Numbered from the stretch's first letter, positions 17,752 to 27,186 are shown. The stretch: 64,000 nucleotides of DNA from an uncultured Gammaproteobacteria bacterium (GCA_951828235.1 OX639965.1:703191-767190), one strand, 5' to 3'. Notes: generated by a model not told the origin, from the sequence alone. Program-made: numbers and translations.

Positions 17752-18897
17752 ATGTTCATCAACTTCTGGTATCCCGCGGTCGAGTCGGAGAAACTAGAGG
17801 ACAAGCCGCTCAAGCAACGCATGCTTGGCCAGGACTTCGTGTTGTGGCGCGACGAGGAAGGTCAGGCCCATTGCCTCAGCAATACCTGCTGCCACCGGGG
17901 CGGTTCCCTGGGCGACGGCCTGGTAGCCGATAGTTGCGTGCAATGTCCTTATCACGGTTGGCGCTTCAACGGCGACGGGCAATGCGTGCGCGTGCCCTCC
18001 ATCGGCATGAAGGCCAAGCCGCCCGGTCGCGCGCGGGTGGACTCGTATCCGGTCATGGAACGCTACGGCCTGGTTTTCTGTTTCCTGGGCGACCTCGACG
18101 AGTCGGAACGGCCGCCGATCCTGAAGATCAATGAGTGGGGCCAGGAAGGCTGGGCCTCCACCTGCCAGGTGCTCGAATGGAAGTTCAATTACAAGCGCTC
18201 AATCGAAAACGGCATCGACCCGGGGCATAACGAGTTCGTGCACCCCACCCATGGTATGAAGGGCATGAACGAGAATTACAGGGTCCGCGAGCTGGACATG
18301 CGCGAAACCGACTGGGGCACGGGGTTCTTCAACAAGGTGTTCGCGCCGCCGCTGGCCGAGGAGAAAATGCGCAAGGCGTCCGGGGAGACCAAGAACCGCA
18401 CCATCAAGGTGGGTACCGGCCATCACGGACCGGCTTCCGTGTGGACCTTCATCAATCCTACGCCGGACATGCACATCTACCAGTACCTGTACGAAGCGCC
18501 GATCGACGAGGAAAACACGCGGCTGTTTTTGGTCAACATGCGCAACTTCATGCTGGAAGACATCTATGACGAAACCATGATGGAGCGTAACCAGTATGTG
18601 GCGAGCCAAGACCGGGACGTGCTCTATGAACTGCATCCGAAGATCACGCCGCGGGTCAATACCAAGGAACTGTTCACTCCTTCGGACTACCCCATCGGGC
18701 GCTACCGGGAACGGCTGAAGGAATGGGAAGCGCGCGGCTGGCGCATTGACCTGGACAAGGTTCGCGAGCAGGAACGGCATACGGCGTTCGCCATACCGAG
18801 CCCCCAACGGCGCAGGAAGAAGGGCTGGGTGATCGACCCGATCCCGCTGCTGCCGGCCACTCCGGCGCGGGCCGTGGAGGCCGACCAGGCCGCCTGA
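17752..18897 (+). CDS. Rieske aromatic-ring oxygenase (tandem copy 1)
   Basis: Oxygenase alpha-type subunit of 381 residues. Rieske ligands are C46-x-H48 and C65-x2-H68 (CHRGG and CPYHGW motifs). The mononuclear iron site is GIDPGHNEFVH with D156, H159 and H164. A strong AGGAG site precedes the ATG. No small subunit, ferredoxin or reductase is adjacent, so electrons must come from elsewhere. Its first 124 residues are almost identical to tandem copy 2 (seven differences), but the catalytic domain has diverged much more. Confidence 0.9.
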   Translation: MFINFWYPAVESEKLEDKPLKQRMLGQDFVLWRDEEGQAHCLSNTCCHRGGSLGDGLVADSCVQCPYHGWRFNGDGQCVRVPSIGMKAKPPGRARVDSYPVMERYGLVFCFLGDLDESERPPILKINEWGQEGWASTCQVLEWKFNYKRSIENGIDPGHNEFVHPTHGMKGMNENYRVRELDMRETDWGTGFFNKVFAPPLAEEKMRKASGETKNRTIKVGTGHHGPASVWTFINPTPDMHIYQYLYEAPIDEENTRLFLVNMRNFMLEDIYDETMMERNQYVASQDRDVLYELHPKITPRVNTKELFTPSDYPIGRYRERLKEWEARGWRIDLDKVREQERHTAFAIPSPQRRRKKGWVIDPIPLLPATPARAVEADQAA

Positions 18898-19000
18898 ACC
18901 CGTTACAACGAGGACAGGATGCCCTCGCCACCAGACCCCAGGTGCATGCCGGCGTTCGCGGAGCGCGATGCACCGGCTACCGTAACCCAGGAATACCGCC

Positions 19001-20146
19001 ATGTTCATCAACTTCTGGTATCCCGCGGTCGAGTCGGAGAAACTCGAAGACCAACCGCTGAAAAGACGCATGCTGGGCCAGGACTTCGTGCTGTGGCGCG
19101 ATGAGAAAGGCCGTGCGCAATGCCTGAGCAATACCTGTTGCCACCGGGGCGGTTCCCTGGGCGACGGACTGGTCGCCGACAGTTGCGTGCAGTGTCCATA
19201 CCACGGCTGGCGCTTCAACGGCGACGGGCAATGCGTGCGCGTGCCGTCTATCGGTATGAAAGAAAAGCCGCCCGGGCGGGCGAGAGTGGATTCCTACCCG
19301 GTCACGGAGCGCTACGGCCTGGTGTTCTGTTTCCTGGGCGACCTCGACGAGTCGGAACGCCCGCCGATCCTCGAGATTCCCGAATGGGGAGAAGAGGGAT
19401 GGCGGTCTACCTGCCAGTATTTCGAATGGGAAGTCGACTTCAAGCGCGCGGTGGAAAACGGCATCGACCCTGCGCACAACGAATTTGTCCACGACACCCA
19501 CGGCATGAAGGGCGAGGACCCCAACTACAAGGTAAGCGAACTGGACATCAGGGAATCAGAGTGGGGCACGGGGTTCTATAACGAGGTCTACGCACCACCG
19601 CTCGCCGAAAGGAGGATGCGGGAAACCTCGAAAAGGGACGAAAACCACACCATCACAGTCGGGACGGGCCATCACGGGCCGGCTTCCGTTTGGACCCACA
19701 TCAACCCCACCCCCGTAATGAAGATCTACCAGTATCTGTATCGCCTGCCGATTGAGGAGACCCGCACCGGCTTGTACATGATCAACATGCGCAACTTCAT
19801 GCTCGAGGACATCCACGACGAGACCATGATGGAGCGGAATCAGTACGTGGCTTTTCAGGACCGGGACATCCTGCTTACCCTGCATCCGAAGACCGCGCCA
19901 CCAACCAGCGCCAGGGATTTGCTCACTCCATCGGACTACGCCGTGGGCCGCTACCGTCAATGGCTTATGGGATGGGAGGCGCGAGGTTGGCGCAACGATA
20001 TGGAAAAGGTACGCAAGGCCGGCGAGCACACCGCGTTCGCCATCCCCAGTCCCGCCCGGCGCAGGAAAAAAGGCTGGGTGATCGACCCGATACCCCTACT
20101 TCCGGCAACTCCGGCGCGCGCCGTGGGGACCGGCCAAGCCGCCTGA
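19001..20146 (+). CDS. Rieske aromatic-ring oxygenase (tandem copy 2)
   Basis: Paralog of the preceding gene with the same length (381 residues) and the same iron ligands: C46-x-H48, C65-x2-H68, and D156/H159/H164 in GIDPAHNEFVH. Copy 2 differs mainly between residues 125 and 350, including the stretch after the histidine pair (HDTHGMKGEDPNY against HPTHGMKGMNENY). The last 35 residues are again nearly identical. The separating gap is 103 bp. The two probably hydroxylate related substrates or form a mixed oligomer; both ideas are inference. Confidence 0.9.
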   Translation: MFINFWYPAVESEKLEDQPLKRRMLGQDFVLWRDEKGRAQCLSNTCCHRGGSLGDGLVADSCVQCPYHGWRFNGDGQCVRVPSIGMKEKPPGRARVDSYPVTERYGLVFCFLGDLDESERPPILEIPEWGEEGWRSTCQYFEWEVDFKRAVENGIDPAHNEFVHDTHGMKGEDPNYKVSELDIRESEWGTGFYNEVYAPPLAERRMRETSKRDENHTITVGTGHHGPASVWTHINPTPVMKIYQYLYRLPIEETRTGLYMINMRNFMLEDIHDETMMERNQYVAFQDRDILLTLHPKTAPPTSARDLLTPSDYAVGRYRQWLMGWEARGWRNDMEKVRKAGEHTAFAIPSPARRRKKGWVIDPIPLLPATPARAVGTGQAA

Positions 20147-20160
20147 GCCAGGGAAAGCAC

Positions 20161-20219
20161 GCGTCCGCCTGGACGCGAGGGCGTTGCCCTTACGGTACAC
20201 GCCCCCACTCAATTGAGTG
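20161..20219. terminator. Inverted repeats between convergent genes
   Basis: GCGTCC-GCCT-GGACGC (20161–20176) and the perfect palindrome CACTCAATTGAGTG (20206–20219) fill the gap between Rieske copy 2 and the converging transporter. There is no T-run, so termination is only a possibility. Confidence 0.35.
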
Positions 20220-20222
20220 CTG

Positions 20223-21641
20223 TTACGAGTGCGAGACGCCCTCGCCACCGGCGTGAGCGGACGCTCGGGCCTCGCGCATTTCTTCCAGGTACTCGCGGGT
20301 CAGGGTCCAGCGCAACAGAATCATGCCGGCCAGCAGGTTGCAGACCGCCGGAACGATTGCAATGGATATGCGAATGCCGGTCAGCGCACTTGGGTCCTGC
20401 TGAATGGCTTCGTTGTCAACGGTCGACTGGTAACCCAGCACACCGAGAATAAGACCAATGACCACGGGAGCCCCCATGAACGCGAACTTTTCCACCATGT
20501 TGTATGCGCCGGCGAACACGCCCTCGCGCCGCAGGCCCGTCGAAAGGTAGTCGTACTCCTGAACGTCCGGAAGCAGCGACATGCCCAGCAGCAGCTTGCC
20601 CATACCGAAGAAGGCAAGAACCAGGGCCCTTACGAACAGCAGCCACACAGGCTCGCCCGGGGGCACGAACCACCACCAGAGCGCTCCCACCATGAAGCCG
20701 AAGGTTGCAAGCATCAGGGCGCGATGCTTGCCCACCTTGCGCGAGAACGGCACCCAGAAGAACGGGGCGGCCAGCAGCGGCATGATCAGGTTGCCGCCGA
20801 GCGCGTACCACAGCATGACGTCCTGGGTATGCCCCAGAATGTCCACGATAAAGAACAGGACACTCCCAGCGGCCACGCCGGTGGCCAGCAGCGTCAACAG
20901 CTTGAATACGGCAAGCTTCAGGAAATGCACGTTGGACGCGGCCGTTTGGATCTGTTCCCATGGACTCTGGCGGGGCGTTACGTGCTCGGTCGCGCGCGCG
21001 CCGACCGTTCCGAAGAAACAGGCAATCATCGCCACAAGCGCCAGGACGCCGAACATCCAGCCCACAATTTCGTAGCCCTCGTTGCCGCCTCCGAATTGCG
21101 CCGCCAGGGTGGGCCCAACGCCAATTACGGTAAAGGTTCCTATCATGATGGCCACGGCGCGAAATGACATGATGGCCGTTCGCTCGTCATAGTTTGTGGA
21201 CATTTCCGCGGGCATCGCGATGTGCGGTACATTGAACAGCGTATAACCGGTATTGAAGACCAGCAGGCCTCCCAGTACATAGGCCGCCTTTTCGAAATCC
21301 GCCCACTCGGCCGGTGTGCTGAAAAGCATTACGAATGCTCCGCCGCACACGAAGGCGCCCACCAGCAGCCAGGGCCGGCGGCGCCCGAAGCGGCTCCTGG
21401 TACGGTCGCTGAGGATGCCCATGGGCAGGTCCGTTATAAGGTCGTAGAGCTTGGCGATCATCATGAGCGCCCCGGCCGTGATAACCGCGACCCCGGCTAC
21501 CCTTGTCAGGTAGAAGAGGATGATGGCGGAGTAGGTGTTGAAGAGCAGCGCCACTCCCAGGGCGCCGATGCCCCAGCCCGCGCGCAGCGAAAGTGGGACC
21601 GAACCCTCAACCCGGGTCAGTCGGCCAAGCATGGTTTGCAT
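20223..21641 (-). CDS. GPH/MelB-type sugar-cation symporter family (MFS)
   Basis: Polytopic transporter of 472 residues with about 12 membrane helices. The LPMGILSDRTRSRFGRRRPW motif between helices 2 and 3 is characteristic of the glycoside-pentoside-hexuronide (GPH) branch of MFS. GAGGCG lies upstream of the ATG. Members carry sugars or other small organics with a cation. Placed beside the oxygenases and an aldehyde dehydrogenase, it may import their substrate across the inner membrane (inference). Confidence 0.87.
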   Translation of the reverse strand: MQTMLGRLTRVEGSVPLSLRAGWGIGALGVALLFNTYSAIILFYLTRVAGVAVITAGALMMIAKLYDLITDLPMGILSDRTRSRFGRRRPWLLVGAFVCGGAFVMLFSTPAEWADFEKAAYVLGGLLVFNTGYTLFNVPHIAMPAEMSTNYDERTAIMSFRAVAIMIGTFTVIGVGPTLAAQFGGGNEGYEIVGWMFGVLALVAMIACFFGTVGARATEHVTPRQSPWEQIQTAASNVHFLKLAVFKLLTLLATGVAAGSVLFFIVDILGHTQDVMLWYALGGNLIMPLLAAPFFWVPFSRKVGKHRALMLATFGFMVGALWWWFVPPGEPVWLLFVRALVLAFFGMGKLLLGMSLLPDVQEYDYLSTGLRREGVFAGAYNMVEKFAFMGAPVVIGLILGVLGYQSTVDNEAIQQDPSALTGIRISIAIVPAVCNLLAGMILLRWTLTREYLEEMREARASAHAGGEGVSHS

Positions 21642-21746
21642 TTCTTTCGGCGCCTCGGCTTAGAGCGTAGCGCGGCAGGATAGCACGGGGCCCTCAGGCG
21701 GTGTATCCTCGCGTGCCTGGCGCATTACCAAAGGAGAGCGGCAGCG

Positions 21747-23186
21747 ATGGCCGAATACGAGTATCGCAAGTTTTTCATCGGCGGCGAGTGGGTCGACCCG
21801 GTCGAGCCGCGCGAACTGGCCGTGATCAACCCGGCCACGGAGGAACCCGGCGGCGCGATTTCGCTGGGCGGCGCGGCGGACGTCGATCGGGCGGTTGCAG
21901 CTGCGCGAACGGCCTTTGCCGGCTATTCGCAGACCGGCAAGCGGGAACGCCTCGAGTTGATCGACTCGTTCATCGCCGCGTACAAGTCCCGCTACAACGA
22001 CATCGCGGACGCGATTACGGCGGAGATGGGTGCGCCCAGGAGCCTGTCCACAAAGGCGCAGGCCGCCATGGGCGTGGTCATTGCCAAAACCGCACGCCGG
22101 CTCCTGGAGAACTTCGAGTTCGAGGAGCGGCGCGGCGGCACGATGATTCGCCGGGAGCCGATCGGAGTCTGCGGATTCATTACGCCGTGGAACTGGCCGA
22201 TCAACCAGATCACGCTGAAGGTCCTGCCGGCGCTGGCGGCCGGCTGCACCATGGTGCTGAAGCCCAGCGAGATCGCACCCTTCAGCGGCGTGGTTTTCGC
22301 CGAAGTCATAGCGGCCGCCGGCGTGCCCGCCGGCGTCTTCAATCTGGTCAATGGCGACGGGCCCGGGGTGGGCCAGGCCATCGCCGCTCATCCCGACATC
22401 GACATGGTCTCGTTTACCGGTTCCACCCGGGCAGGAATCGCGGTGGCCGCCACGGCGGCCGGAACGGTCAAGCGCGTCAGTCAGGAACTGGGAGGAAAGT
22501 CGCCCAATCTCATCCTGGACGAGGCCTCGCTGGAAAAGGGCGTGATCAACGGCATGCGCAATGTCTGCATGAACACCGGGCAGTCGTGCAACGCTCCTAC
22601 GCGGCTGCTGGTCCCGGCCGATCTTCACGACAAGGCCGTGGAAATCTCGGTGGCCTCCGCATCACGGGCGCGAATCGGCGATCCCGGGTCCGAGAACACG
22701 ACCATGGGCCCGCTGGTCAGCGAAACCCAGTTCAACAAGGTGCAGGGACTCATCGCCAAGGGCATCGAGGAAGGAGCAACGCTGGCGATGGGCGGTCCGG
22801 GCAGGCCCGACGGCCTGAAAAGGGGCTATTACGTCAAGCCGACGGTCTTCGGCAACGTGAGCAACGACATGACGATCGCACGCGAGGAGATATTCGGGCC
22901 GGTGCTGTGCGTGATTCCCTACGACGACCTGGACGAAGCGATTGCGATCGCCAACGACACGGAATACGGCCTGGCGGCTTACATCTGGGGCGAGGACCTT
23001 GAACAGGCGAGGAAGGTCGCGGCGCAACTGCGCGCGGGCCAGGTCTGTCTCAACGGAAATTCCGGCGATTTCAGCGCCCCTTTCGGCGGCTACAAGCAGT
23101 CGGGCAACGGCCGGGAATCCGGTCGCGAAGGCCTGGAGGAATTCCTTGAAACGAAAGCCGTCCTCGGCTACACCGAAGCGGCCTGA
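21747..23186 (+). CDS. NAD(P)-dependent aldehyde dehydrogenase
   Basis: Aldehyde dehydrogenase of 479 residues, the normal length for the superfamily. The catalytic base is E247 (SQELGGKSPN) and the nucleophile is C281 (NTGQSCNAPTR). The coenzyme site has TPWNWPINQ and FTGSTRAG. An AAAGGAG site precedes the ATG. It is divergent from the GPH transporter and probably oxidises an aldehyde produced in the surrounding catabolic block. The 3' end runs into the long hairpin element at 23210. Confidence 0.93.
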   Translation: MAEYEYRKFFIGGEWVDPVEPRELAVINPATEEPGGAISLGGAADVDRAVAAARTAFAGYSQTGKRERLELIDSFIAAYKSRYNDIADAITAEMGAPRSLSTKAQAAMGVVIAKTARRLLENFEFEERRGGTMIRREPIGVCGFITPWNWPINQITLKVLPALAAGCTMVLKPSEIAPFSGVVFAEVIAAAGVPAGVFNLVNGDGPGVGQAIAAHPDIDMVSFTGSTRAGIAVAATAAGTVKRVSQELGGKSPNLILDEASLEKGVINGMRNVCMNTGQSCNAPTRLLVPADLHDKAVEISVASASRARIGDPGSENTTMGPLVSETQFNKVQGLIAKGIEEGATLAMGGPGRPDGLKRGYYVKPTVFGNVSNDMTIAREEIFGPVLCVIPYDDLDEAIAIANDTEYGLAAYIWGEDLEQARKVAAQLRAGQVCLNGNSGDFSAPFGGYKQSGNGRESGREGLEEFLETKAVLGYTEAA

Positions 23187-23209
23187 ATCACCAGGGGCGA
23201 CTACCCTGC

Positions 23210-23318
23210 GCCCTAATCGCGTCCCCACTTGACCGGGAGACGCATGAATCCATCCCTGGAGCTTTCTTCGGCATCCCTGCCTCAGAAACTCCCGGTCAAG
23301 TGGGGACGCGATTAGGGC
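23210..23318. repeat. Long hairpin element, copy 1 (30-bp perfect stem)
   Basis: Left arm 23210–23239 and right arm 23289–23318 are perfect reverse complements. The 49-base loop (23240–23288) starts ACGCATGAATCCATCC and ends CTCAGAAA. The arm contains CGCGTCCCCACTTGACC and closes on the loop with GGGAG/CTCCC. It lies exactly between the convergent aldehyde dehydrogenase and SUMF1 genes and could end transcription from both sides. Copy 2 at 53776 has nearly the same loop but a largely different stem. Confidence 0.9.
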
Positions 23319-23319
23319 T

Positions 23320-24249
23320 CTAGTTCTTGGCTGGGTTGAGGGAGCGGGCGACGCGGAGGCCGAAGAAGGTGTAGTGAATGTCCTCCGGGTCGCGGCCGCG
23401 GAATGTCAGCCGCTGCCGATCCGGCCGCGTAATCCAGCTGCCGCCGCGCACGCTTCGCCGCTCACACTGGCCCGGCGGCACGGCAATCGCGGAACCGTCC
23501 GTCGGCAGTTCGGCCGTATAAGGCTCCACGTAGCAGTCTTCCACCCATTCCCAGACATTGCCGGCCACGTCATGCAGGCCGAAGGCGTTCGGCCTGAACA
23601 TGCCGACCGGGGCAAGCGTCGGATAACCATCGTCGCAATCCGCGGCCTGCCAGCCGAAATCATGCACGGGGTCCGCGCTTGAGTCATATACGTTGGCATA
23701 CCCGCAGGCCAGGCCGGGATCCTCTCCCCAGGTGAATGCTCCGGGCGAGCCAGCCCGCGCGGCATATTCCCATTCCGCTTCGGTGGGAAGCCGGTAGGGC
23801 CGGCCACTGATCCGGGCGAGCCAATCGACATAGGCGCGCGCGTCCAGCCAACTTACGCAGGCCGCGGGATGTTCCGGTTCCGATTTCTGGCCCAGCCGCA
23901 GATCGGCCCAATGCGGTTCCGGATGATTCTGCCACTCACCGTCGAATTTGCCCCGGCAGCCCGGGGTGACCTGGTAGTTCGTGGCGGACACAAAGGCTTC
24001 GAACTGTGCGTTCGTTACCTCATATTTGCCCATTGCAAAGTCGCGCTCGACGCGCACCGTACGGGGCGGGCCCTCCGGGCGGCCCTCCTCGCCGCCTTCC
24101 GCTCCCATGACGAACTCGCCGGCTCGCACCAGGATCATTTCCGGGCACTGGTTGCAGTCCCGAAATGATGCTTCCGGACCGCCCTCCGCAGCCGCCGCTC
24201 CGACAGTCAGACTGAACAACGTCAACAGAAACAGCAACGGGCGATGCAC
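23320..24249 (-). CDS. Exported SUMF1/EgtB/PvdO-fold protein (copy 3 of 3)
   Basis: Formylglycine-generating-enzyme-like (SUMF1) fold protein of 309 residues. The start is GTG 24249 with GGAGAAG upstream. A signal peptide (1–21) precedes FRDCNQCPEMILVRAGEFVM, a CxxC motif followed by the usual SUMF1 opening. Later motifs are YRLPTEAEWEYAARAG, DVAGNVWEWVEDCY and SVRGGSW. True formylglycine-generating enzymes carry two cysteines in the segment after RGGSW; here that segment (ITRPDRQRLTFRGRDPED) has none. It is therefore unlikely to activate sulfatases. Role unknown. Confidence 0.85.
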   Translation of the reverse strand: MHRPLLFLLTLFSLTVGAAAAEGGPEASFRDCNQCPEMILVRAGEFVMGAEGGEEGRPEGPPRTVRVERDFAMGKYEVTNAQFEAFVSATNYQVTPGCRGKFDGEWQNHPEPHWADLRLGQKSEPEHPAACVSWLDARAYVDWLARISGRPYRLPTEAEWEYAARAGSPGAFTWGEDPGLACGYANVYDSSADPVHDFGWQAADCDDGYPTLAPVGMFRPNAFGLHDVAGNVWEWVEDCYVEPYTAELPTDGSAIAVPPGQCERRSVRGGSWITRPDRQRLTFRGRDPEDIHYTFFGLRVARSLNPAKN

Positions 24250-24333
24250 GCGTGCTTCTCCGGCTATTGAACCGTGCTCGTTGAGCGCGGAAACGCCCTC
24301 GCTACGAAGATAGGCGGGGGATTGCGGAACGTG

Positions 24334-25251
24334 CTATTCCGATAGCGAGCGGGCGACGCGGAAGCCGAAGAAGCTGTAGCGCGCATCTTCGGGATCGCGG
24401 CCACGGAAGGTGGTGCGCTGCCAGTCGGGATTGGTGAGCCAGCTGCCGCCCCGCACGCTGCGGTTGTCGCACTGACCCGGCGGCAGACTGTACGCCGAGC
24501 CGTCCGTCGGCGTGTCTTCCGGATAGAGTACCTCGTAGCAATCCTCCACCCATTCCCAGAGATTGCCGGTCATGTCATACAGACCGAATCCGTTGGGCTC
24601 GAAACTGCCGACCGGCGCCAGGGTCGAATGACCGTCGTCGCAATTGATCAGGGGCCAGATAAAGTTGTGCACGGCGTGCGCGCTCAGGTCATACATGTTG
24701 GCGTAGGTGCAGCCCTCGTCGGGATCTTCTCCCCAGTGGTACCAGTCACCGGCGCCGACACGCGCCGCATACTCCCACTCCGCTTCACTGGGCAGACGAT
24801 AGTCCTGGCCGCTGATCTCCGATAACCAGGCAAGGAACGCTCGGGCGTCCAGCCAGCTGACACAGGCGACGGGATGCTCGGGAAGGGACTCCTGACCCAG
24901 CCGCAAATCGGTCCAGTGGGCTTCGGGGTCATCCGCCCACTCATTGTCGATTTGGCCACGGCAACCCTTCGACATCTCGTAACCGGTAGCGTCCACGAAC
25001 GCCTGGTAATGGCGGTTGGTGACTTCGAACTTTCCGAGCGCGAACGGGCGGGGGATAGTCACTTCGTGGGGGGGTCCCATCGGGCGCTCGCTGACTGCTT
25101 CCTCGCTTCCCATGACGAACCCGCCAGGCGGCACCACAACCATCTCGGGACATTGCTCGCAGTCCCGGAACGTCTCCGGCTGCGTGTCGTCGGCGATGGC
25201 CGGCGGCGCAATCAGGAAAACCAGAAGTAAAGACAAGGGTGATCGATTCAT
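24334..25251 (-). CDS. Exported SUMF1/EgtB/PvdO-fold protein (copy 2 of 3)
   Basis: Paralog of 305 residues from ATG 25251 (MNRSPLSLLLVFLIAPPA), with a signal peptide of about 21 residues. FRDCEQCPEMVVVPPGGFVM gives the CxxC and SUMF1 opening, YRLPSEAEWEYAARVG and DMTGNLWEWVEDCY follow, and SVRGGSWLTNPDWQRTTFRG lacks the catalytic cysteine pair. It is 84 bp from copy 3 and 68 bp from copy 1. The upstream open frame beyond the ATG is an in-frame continuation without a ribosome site. Confidence 0.85.
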   Translation of the reverse strand: MNRSPLSLLLVFLIAPPAIADDTQPETFRDCEQCPEMVVVPPGGFVMGSEEAVSERPMGPPHEVTIPRPFALGKFEVTNRHYQAFVDATGYEMSKGCRGQIDNEWADDPEAHWTDLRLGQESLPEHPVACVSWLDARAFLAWLSEISGQDYRLPSEAEWEYAARVGAGDWYHWGEDPDEGCTYANMYDLSAHAVHNFIWPLINCDDGHSTLAPVGSFEPNGFGLYDMTGNLWEWVEDCYEVLYPEDTPTDGSAYSLPPGQCDNRSVRGGSWLTNPDWQRTTFRGRDPEDARYSFFGFRVARSLSE

Positions 25252-25319
25252 GGATGTGTTCCAGGTGATGTGTCTCGCGGACAAGTTTATTTCACGCCTA
25301 CCCCCGGGACGCCGTTCCC

Positions 25320-26261
25320 TCATTCGGGCAGGGACCGGGCGACGCGAAAGCCGAAGATGGAGTAGCGCAGGTCCTCGGGATCGCGGCCTCGGAACGCAAG
25401 CCGTTGCCGGCTGATGCGCGAAGTCCAGCTCCCGCCCCGAACGCTGCGCCGGTCGCACTGCCCGGGCGGCGGGCCGTACGAGCTTCCGTCCACCGGAATA
25501 TCGGCGGGATATGGCGCTTCGTAGCAATCCTCAACCCATTCCCAGAGATTGCCGGCCACATCGTGCAGGCCGAAGCCATTCGGCTGCAGGCGGCCTACCG
25601 GAGCCAGCATTGCAAAACCGTCATCGCAATCCGCGGGCTGCCAGCTGTAACCGTGCATGGCTTGCGCACTCGAGTCATACACGTTGGCCTGGCTGCAGGC
25701 CTCATGCGGGTCCTGCCCCCAGGGGAAATCGCCGCTCACGCCGCCGCGCGCCGCATACTCCCATTCCGCCTCGCTGGGCAGTCGGTATGGCTGGCCGCTC
25801 GTTTCGGCCAGCCAGGCGACATAGGCGCGCGCGTCCAGCCAGTTGACGCAGGCCACCGGGTGCTCCGCCCGCCACTCCTGTCCGGTCTGGAGATCGGTCC
25901 AGTGAGCTTCGGGGTGCGCCAGCCATTCGTCACCCACGCGCACCGCGCAAGGCGGCTCGGTCTCATACCCGGTATCGTCGACGAATGCGGCGAATTCCCG
26001 GTTGGTGACTTCGAACTGGCCAATCGCGAACGCACGCTTGATGCTGACCGCGTGCGGAGGCCCGTCCGGGCGGTCTTCCTCGCCGCCCTCCGCGCCCATG
26101 ATGAAATCGCCCGGCGGCACCTCGACCATCGCAGGGCATACATCGCAGTCACGAAACACCCGCGGCGCATCGGACTCGTCGGCCTGCGCGGCAAGAGCGG
26201 CCAGTCCCAGCAGAAGTGCCGGCGTCAGGGCAAGCAGCCCGTGCCAGAAGTCCCGCTGCAT
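25320..26261 (-). CDS. Exported SUMF1/EgtB/PvdO-fold protein (copy 1 of 3)
   Basis: First gene of the triplet, 313 residues from ATG 26261 (MQRDFWHGLLALTPALLL); the ribosome site is weak. A signal peptide precedes FRDCDVCPAMVEVPPGDFIM. It shares YRLPSEAEWEYAARGG, DVAGNLWEWVEDCY and SVRGGSW, again without cysteines in the expected copper-site segment. Conserved Cys pairs common to all three copies (CxxC near the N-terminus, plus single Cys in ACVSWLD-type and EDCY motifs) suggest disulfides in the periplasm. Confidence 0.83.
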   Translation of the reverse strand: MQRDFWHGLLALTPALLLGLAALAAQADESDAPRVFRDCDVCPAMVEVPPGDFIMGAEGGEEDRPDGPPHAVSIKRAFAIGQFEVTNREFAAFVDDTGYETEPPCAVRVGDEWLAHPEAHWTDLQTGQEWRAEHPVACVNWLDARAYVAWLAETSGQPYRLPSEAEWEYAARGGVSGDFPWGQDPHEACSQANVYDSSAQAMHGYSWQPADCDDGFAMLAPVGRLQPNGFGLHDVAGNLWEWVEDCYEAPYPADIPVDGSSYGPPPGQCDRRSVRGGSWTSRISRQRLAFRGRDPEDLRYSIFGFRVARSLPE

Positions 26262-26392
26262 TCGAACGGCGATACATCCCGGCCGGCGGCGTTGCTCGTC
26301 ACTCAAATATTCCCGATATTCTCGCTCCTCGCGCCTTGCCAGCAGGGCGCCTCGCCGCTCTCGGTGCGACGCGGGATTTCTGGCACGGGCCG

Positions 26393-27166
26393 CTAGAACT
26401 GCCATACGAGCAGTGCCAGGACCGTATTCTCGTCGGTCGCTCCGTCGCCCAGCTTGTTCATCCAGTATTGGTATTCGATTCCCAGCCATAATCTCTCAGT
26501 GACCCTCCAACGCAGTTGAGGTTGCGCCAGCAGCCAGCCATCGACTCTATCGCCGAAGCGGTTCCTGCGGCTGCCAATGTACTCGATGTGGCCTTCCAGG
26601 CTGAAACTCCGCTCGCCCAGACTGAAGGGACGGGCGAAACTCAGGTGCACCATAAACGAATCGCTTTCCCGGGGCGCTCCGCCGGATGCGAAGCCCTCGC
26701 CGTCGTCGATATAGCCGGTGATGTCCAGGTTCGCGAACGCGAATCCCTTGAGATCCAGCGACAGGCGGACTCCCGGCAGGTAATTGACGACGTTTGCGTC
26801 ATCGGCCCAGTTGATTCCCAGGACCAGGCCGATGTCCCTGACGAGCCCGCCGCCGATTTTCCGGCCGGCGATCCTGGACAGGCTGAAATTGGAGTACCAC
26901 TCGCTATAGAGATCGAAATCCCGAAAGCCGGACTCGCGCGAATCCAGCATGTCCAAAAAGAAGAAGTTATCGCCGTATTTCCAGCCGTGCGCGTTTTGCA
27001 GGGTGGTGATCAGATGTTTCCCCTTGCCGCCGCCGGCGAAGGAGGGAACGTCGAGTTGCCCATATTGCAGGTGCAGTTCGCTGTCGCTCCATTCAAACGC
27101 ATGGGCCGAAGGAGCGCATGCGGCAAGCAGCAGTGTAAGCGCCGCTGCGCGCGCAAGGATCCGCAC
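26393..27166 (-). CDS. Tsx/OmpK-like outer-membrane channel
   Basis: Outer-membrane beta-barrel of 257 residues. I place the start at GTG 27166 (VRILARAAALTLLLAACAPS) because it begins a clean signal peptide (ending PSAHA) and has AGGCGGA upstream; the longer frame is not coding-like. The mature protein begins FEWSDSELHLQYGQL and has NFFFLDMLDSRESGFRDFDL, like the nucleoside-specific channel (Tsx) family. It ends in LLVWQF with terminal Phe. Nucleosides as substrate are a family-level suggestion. Confidence 0.75.
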   Translation of the reverse strand: MRILARAAALTLLLAACAPSAHAFEWSDSELHLQYGQLDVPSFAGGGKGKHLITTLQNAHGWKYGDNFFFLDMLDSRESGFRDFDLYSEWYSNFSLSRIAGRKIGGGLVRDIGLVLGINWADDANVVNYLPGVRLSLDLKGFAFANLDITGYIDDGEGFASGGAPRESDSFMVHLSFARPFSLGERSFSLEGHIEYIGSRRNRFGDRVDGWLLAQPQLRWRVTERLWLGIEYQYWMNKLGDGATDENTVLALLVWQF

Positions 27167-27186
27167 CGCTGTCCGCCTGCGTGGTG

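Noticed and set aside
23320..26261. Sulfatase-activating formylglycine-generating enzymes
   Set aside because: The fold matches, but the catalytic cysteine pair is missing in all three and no sulfatase is nearby.
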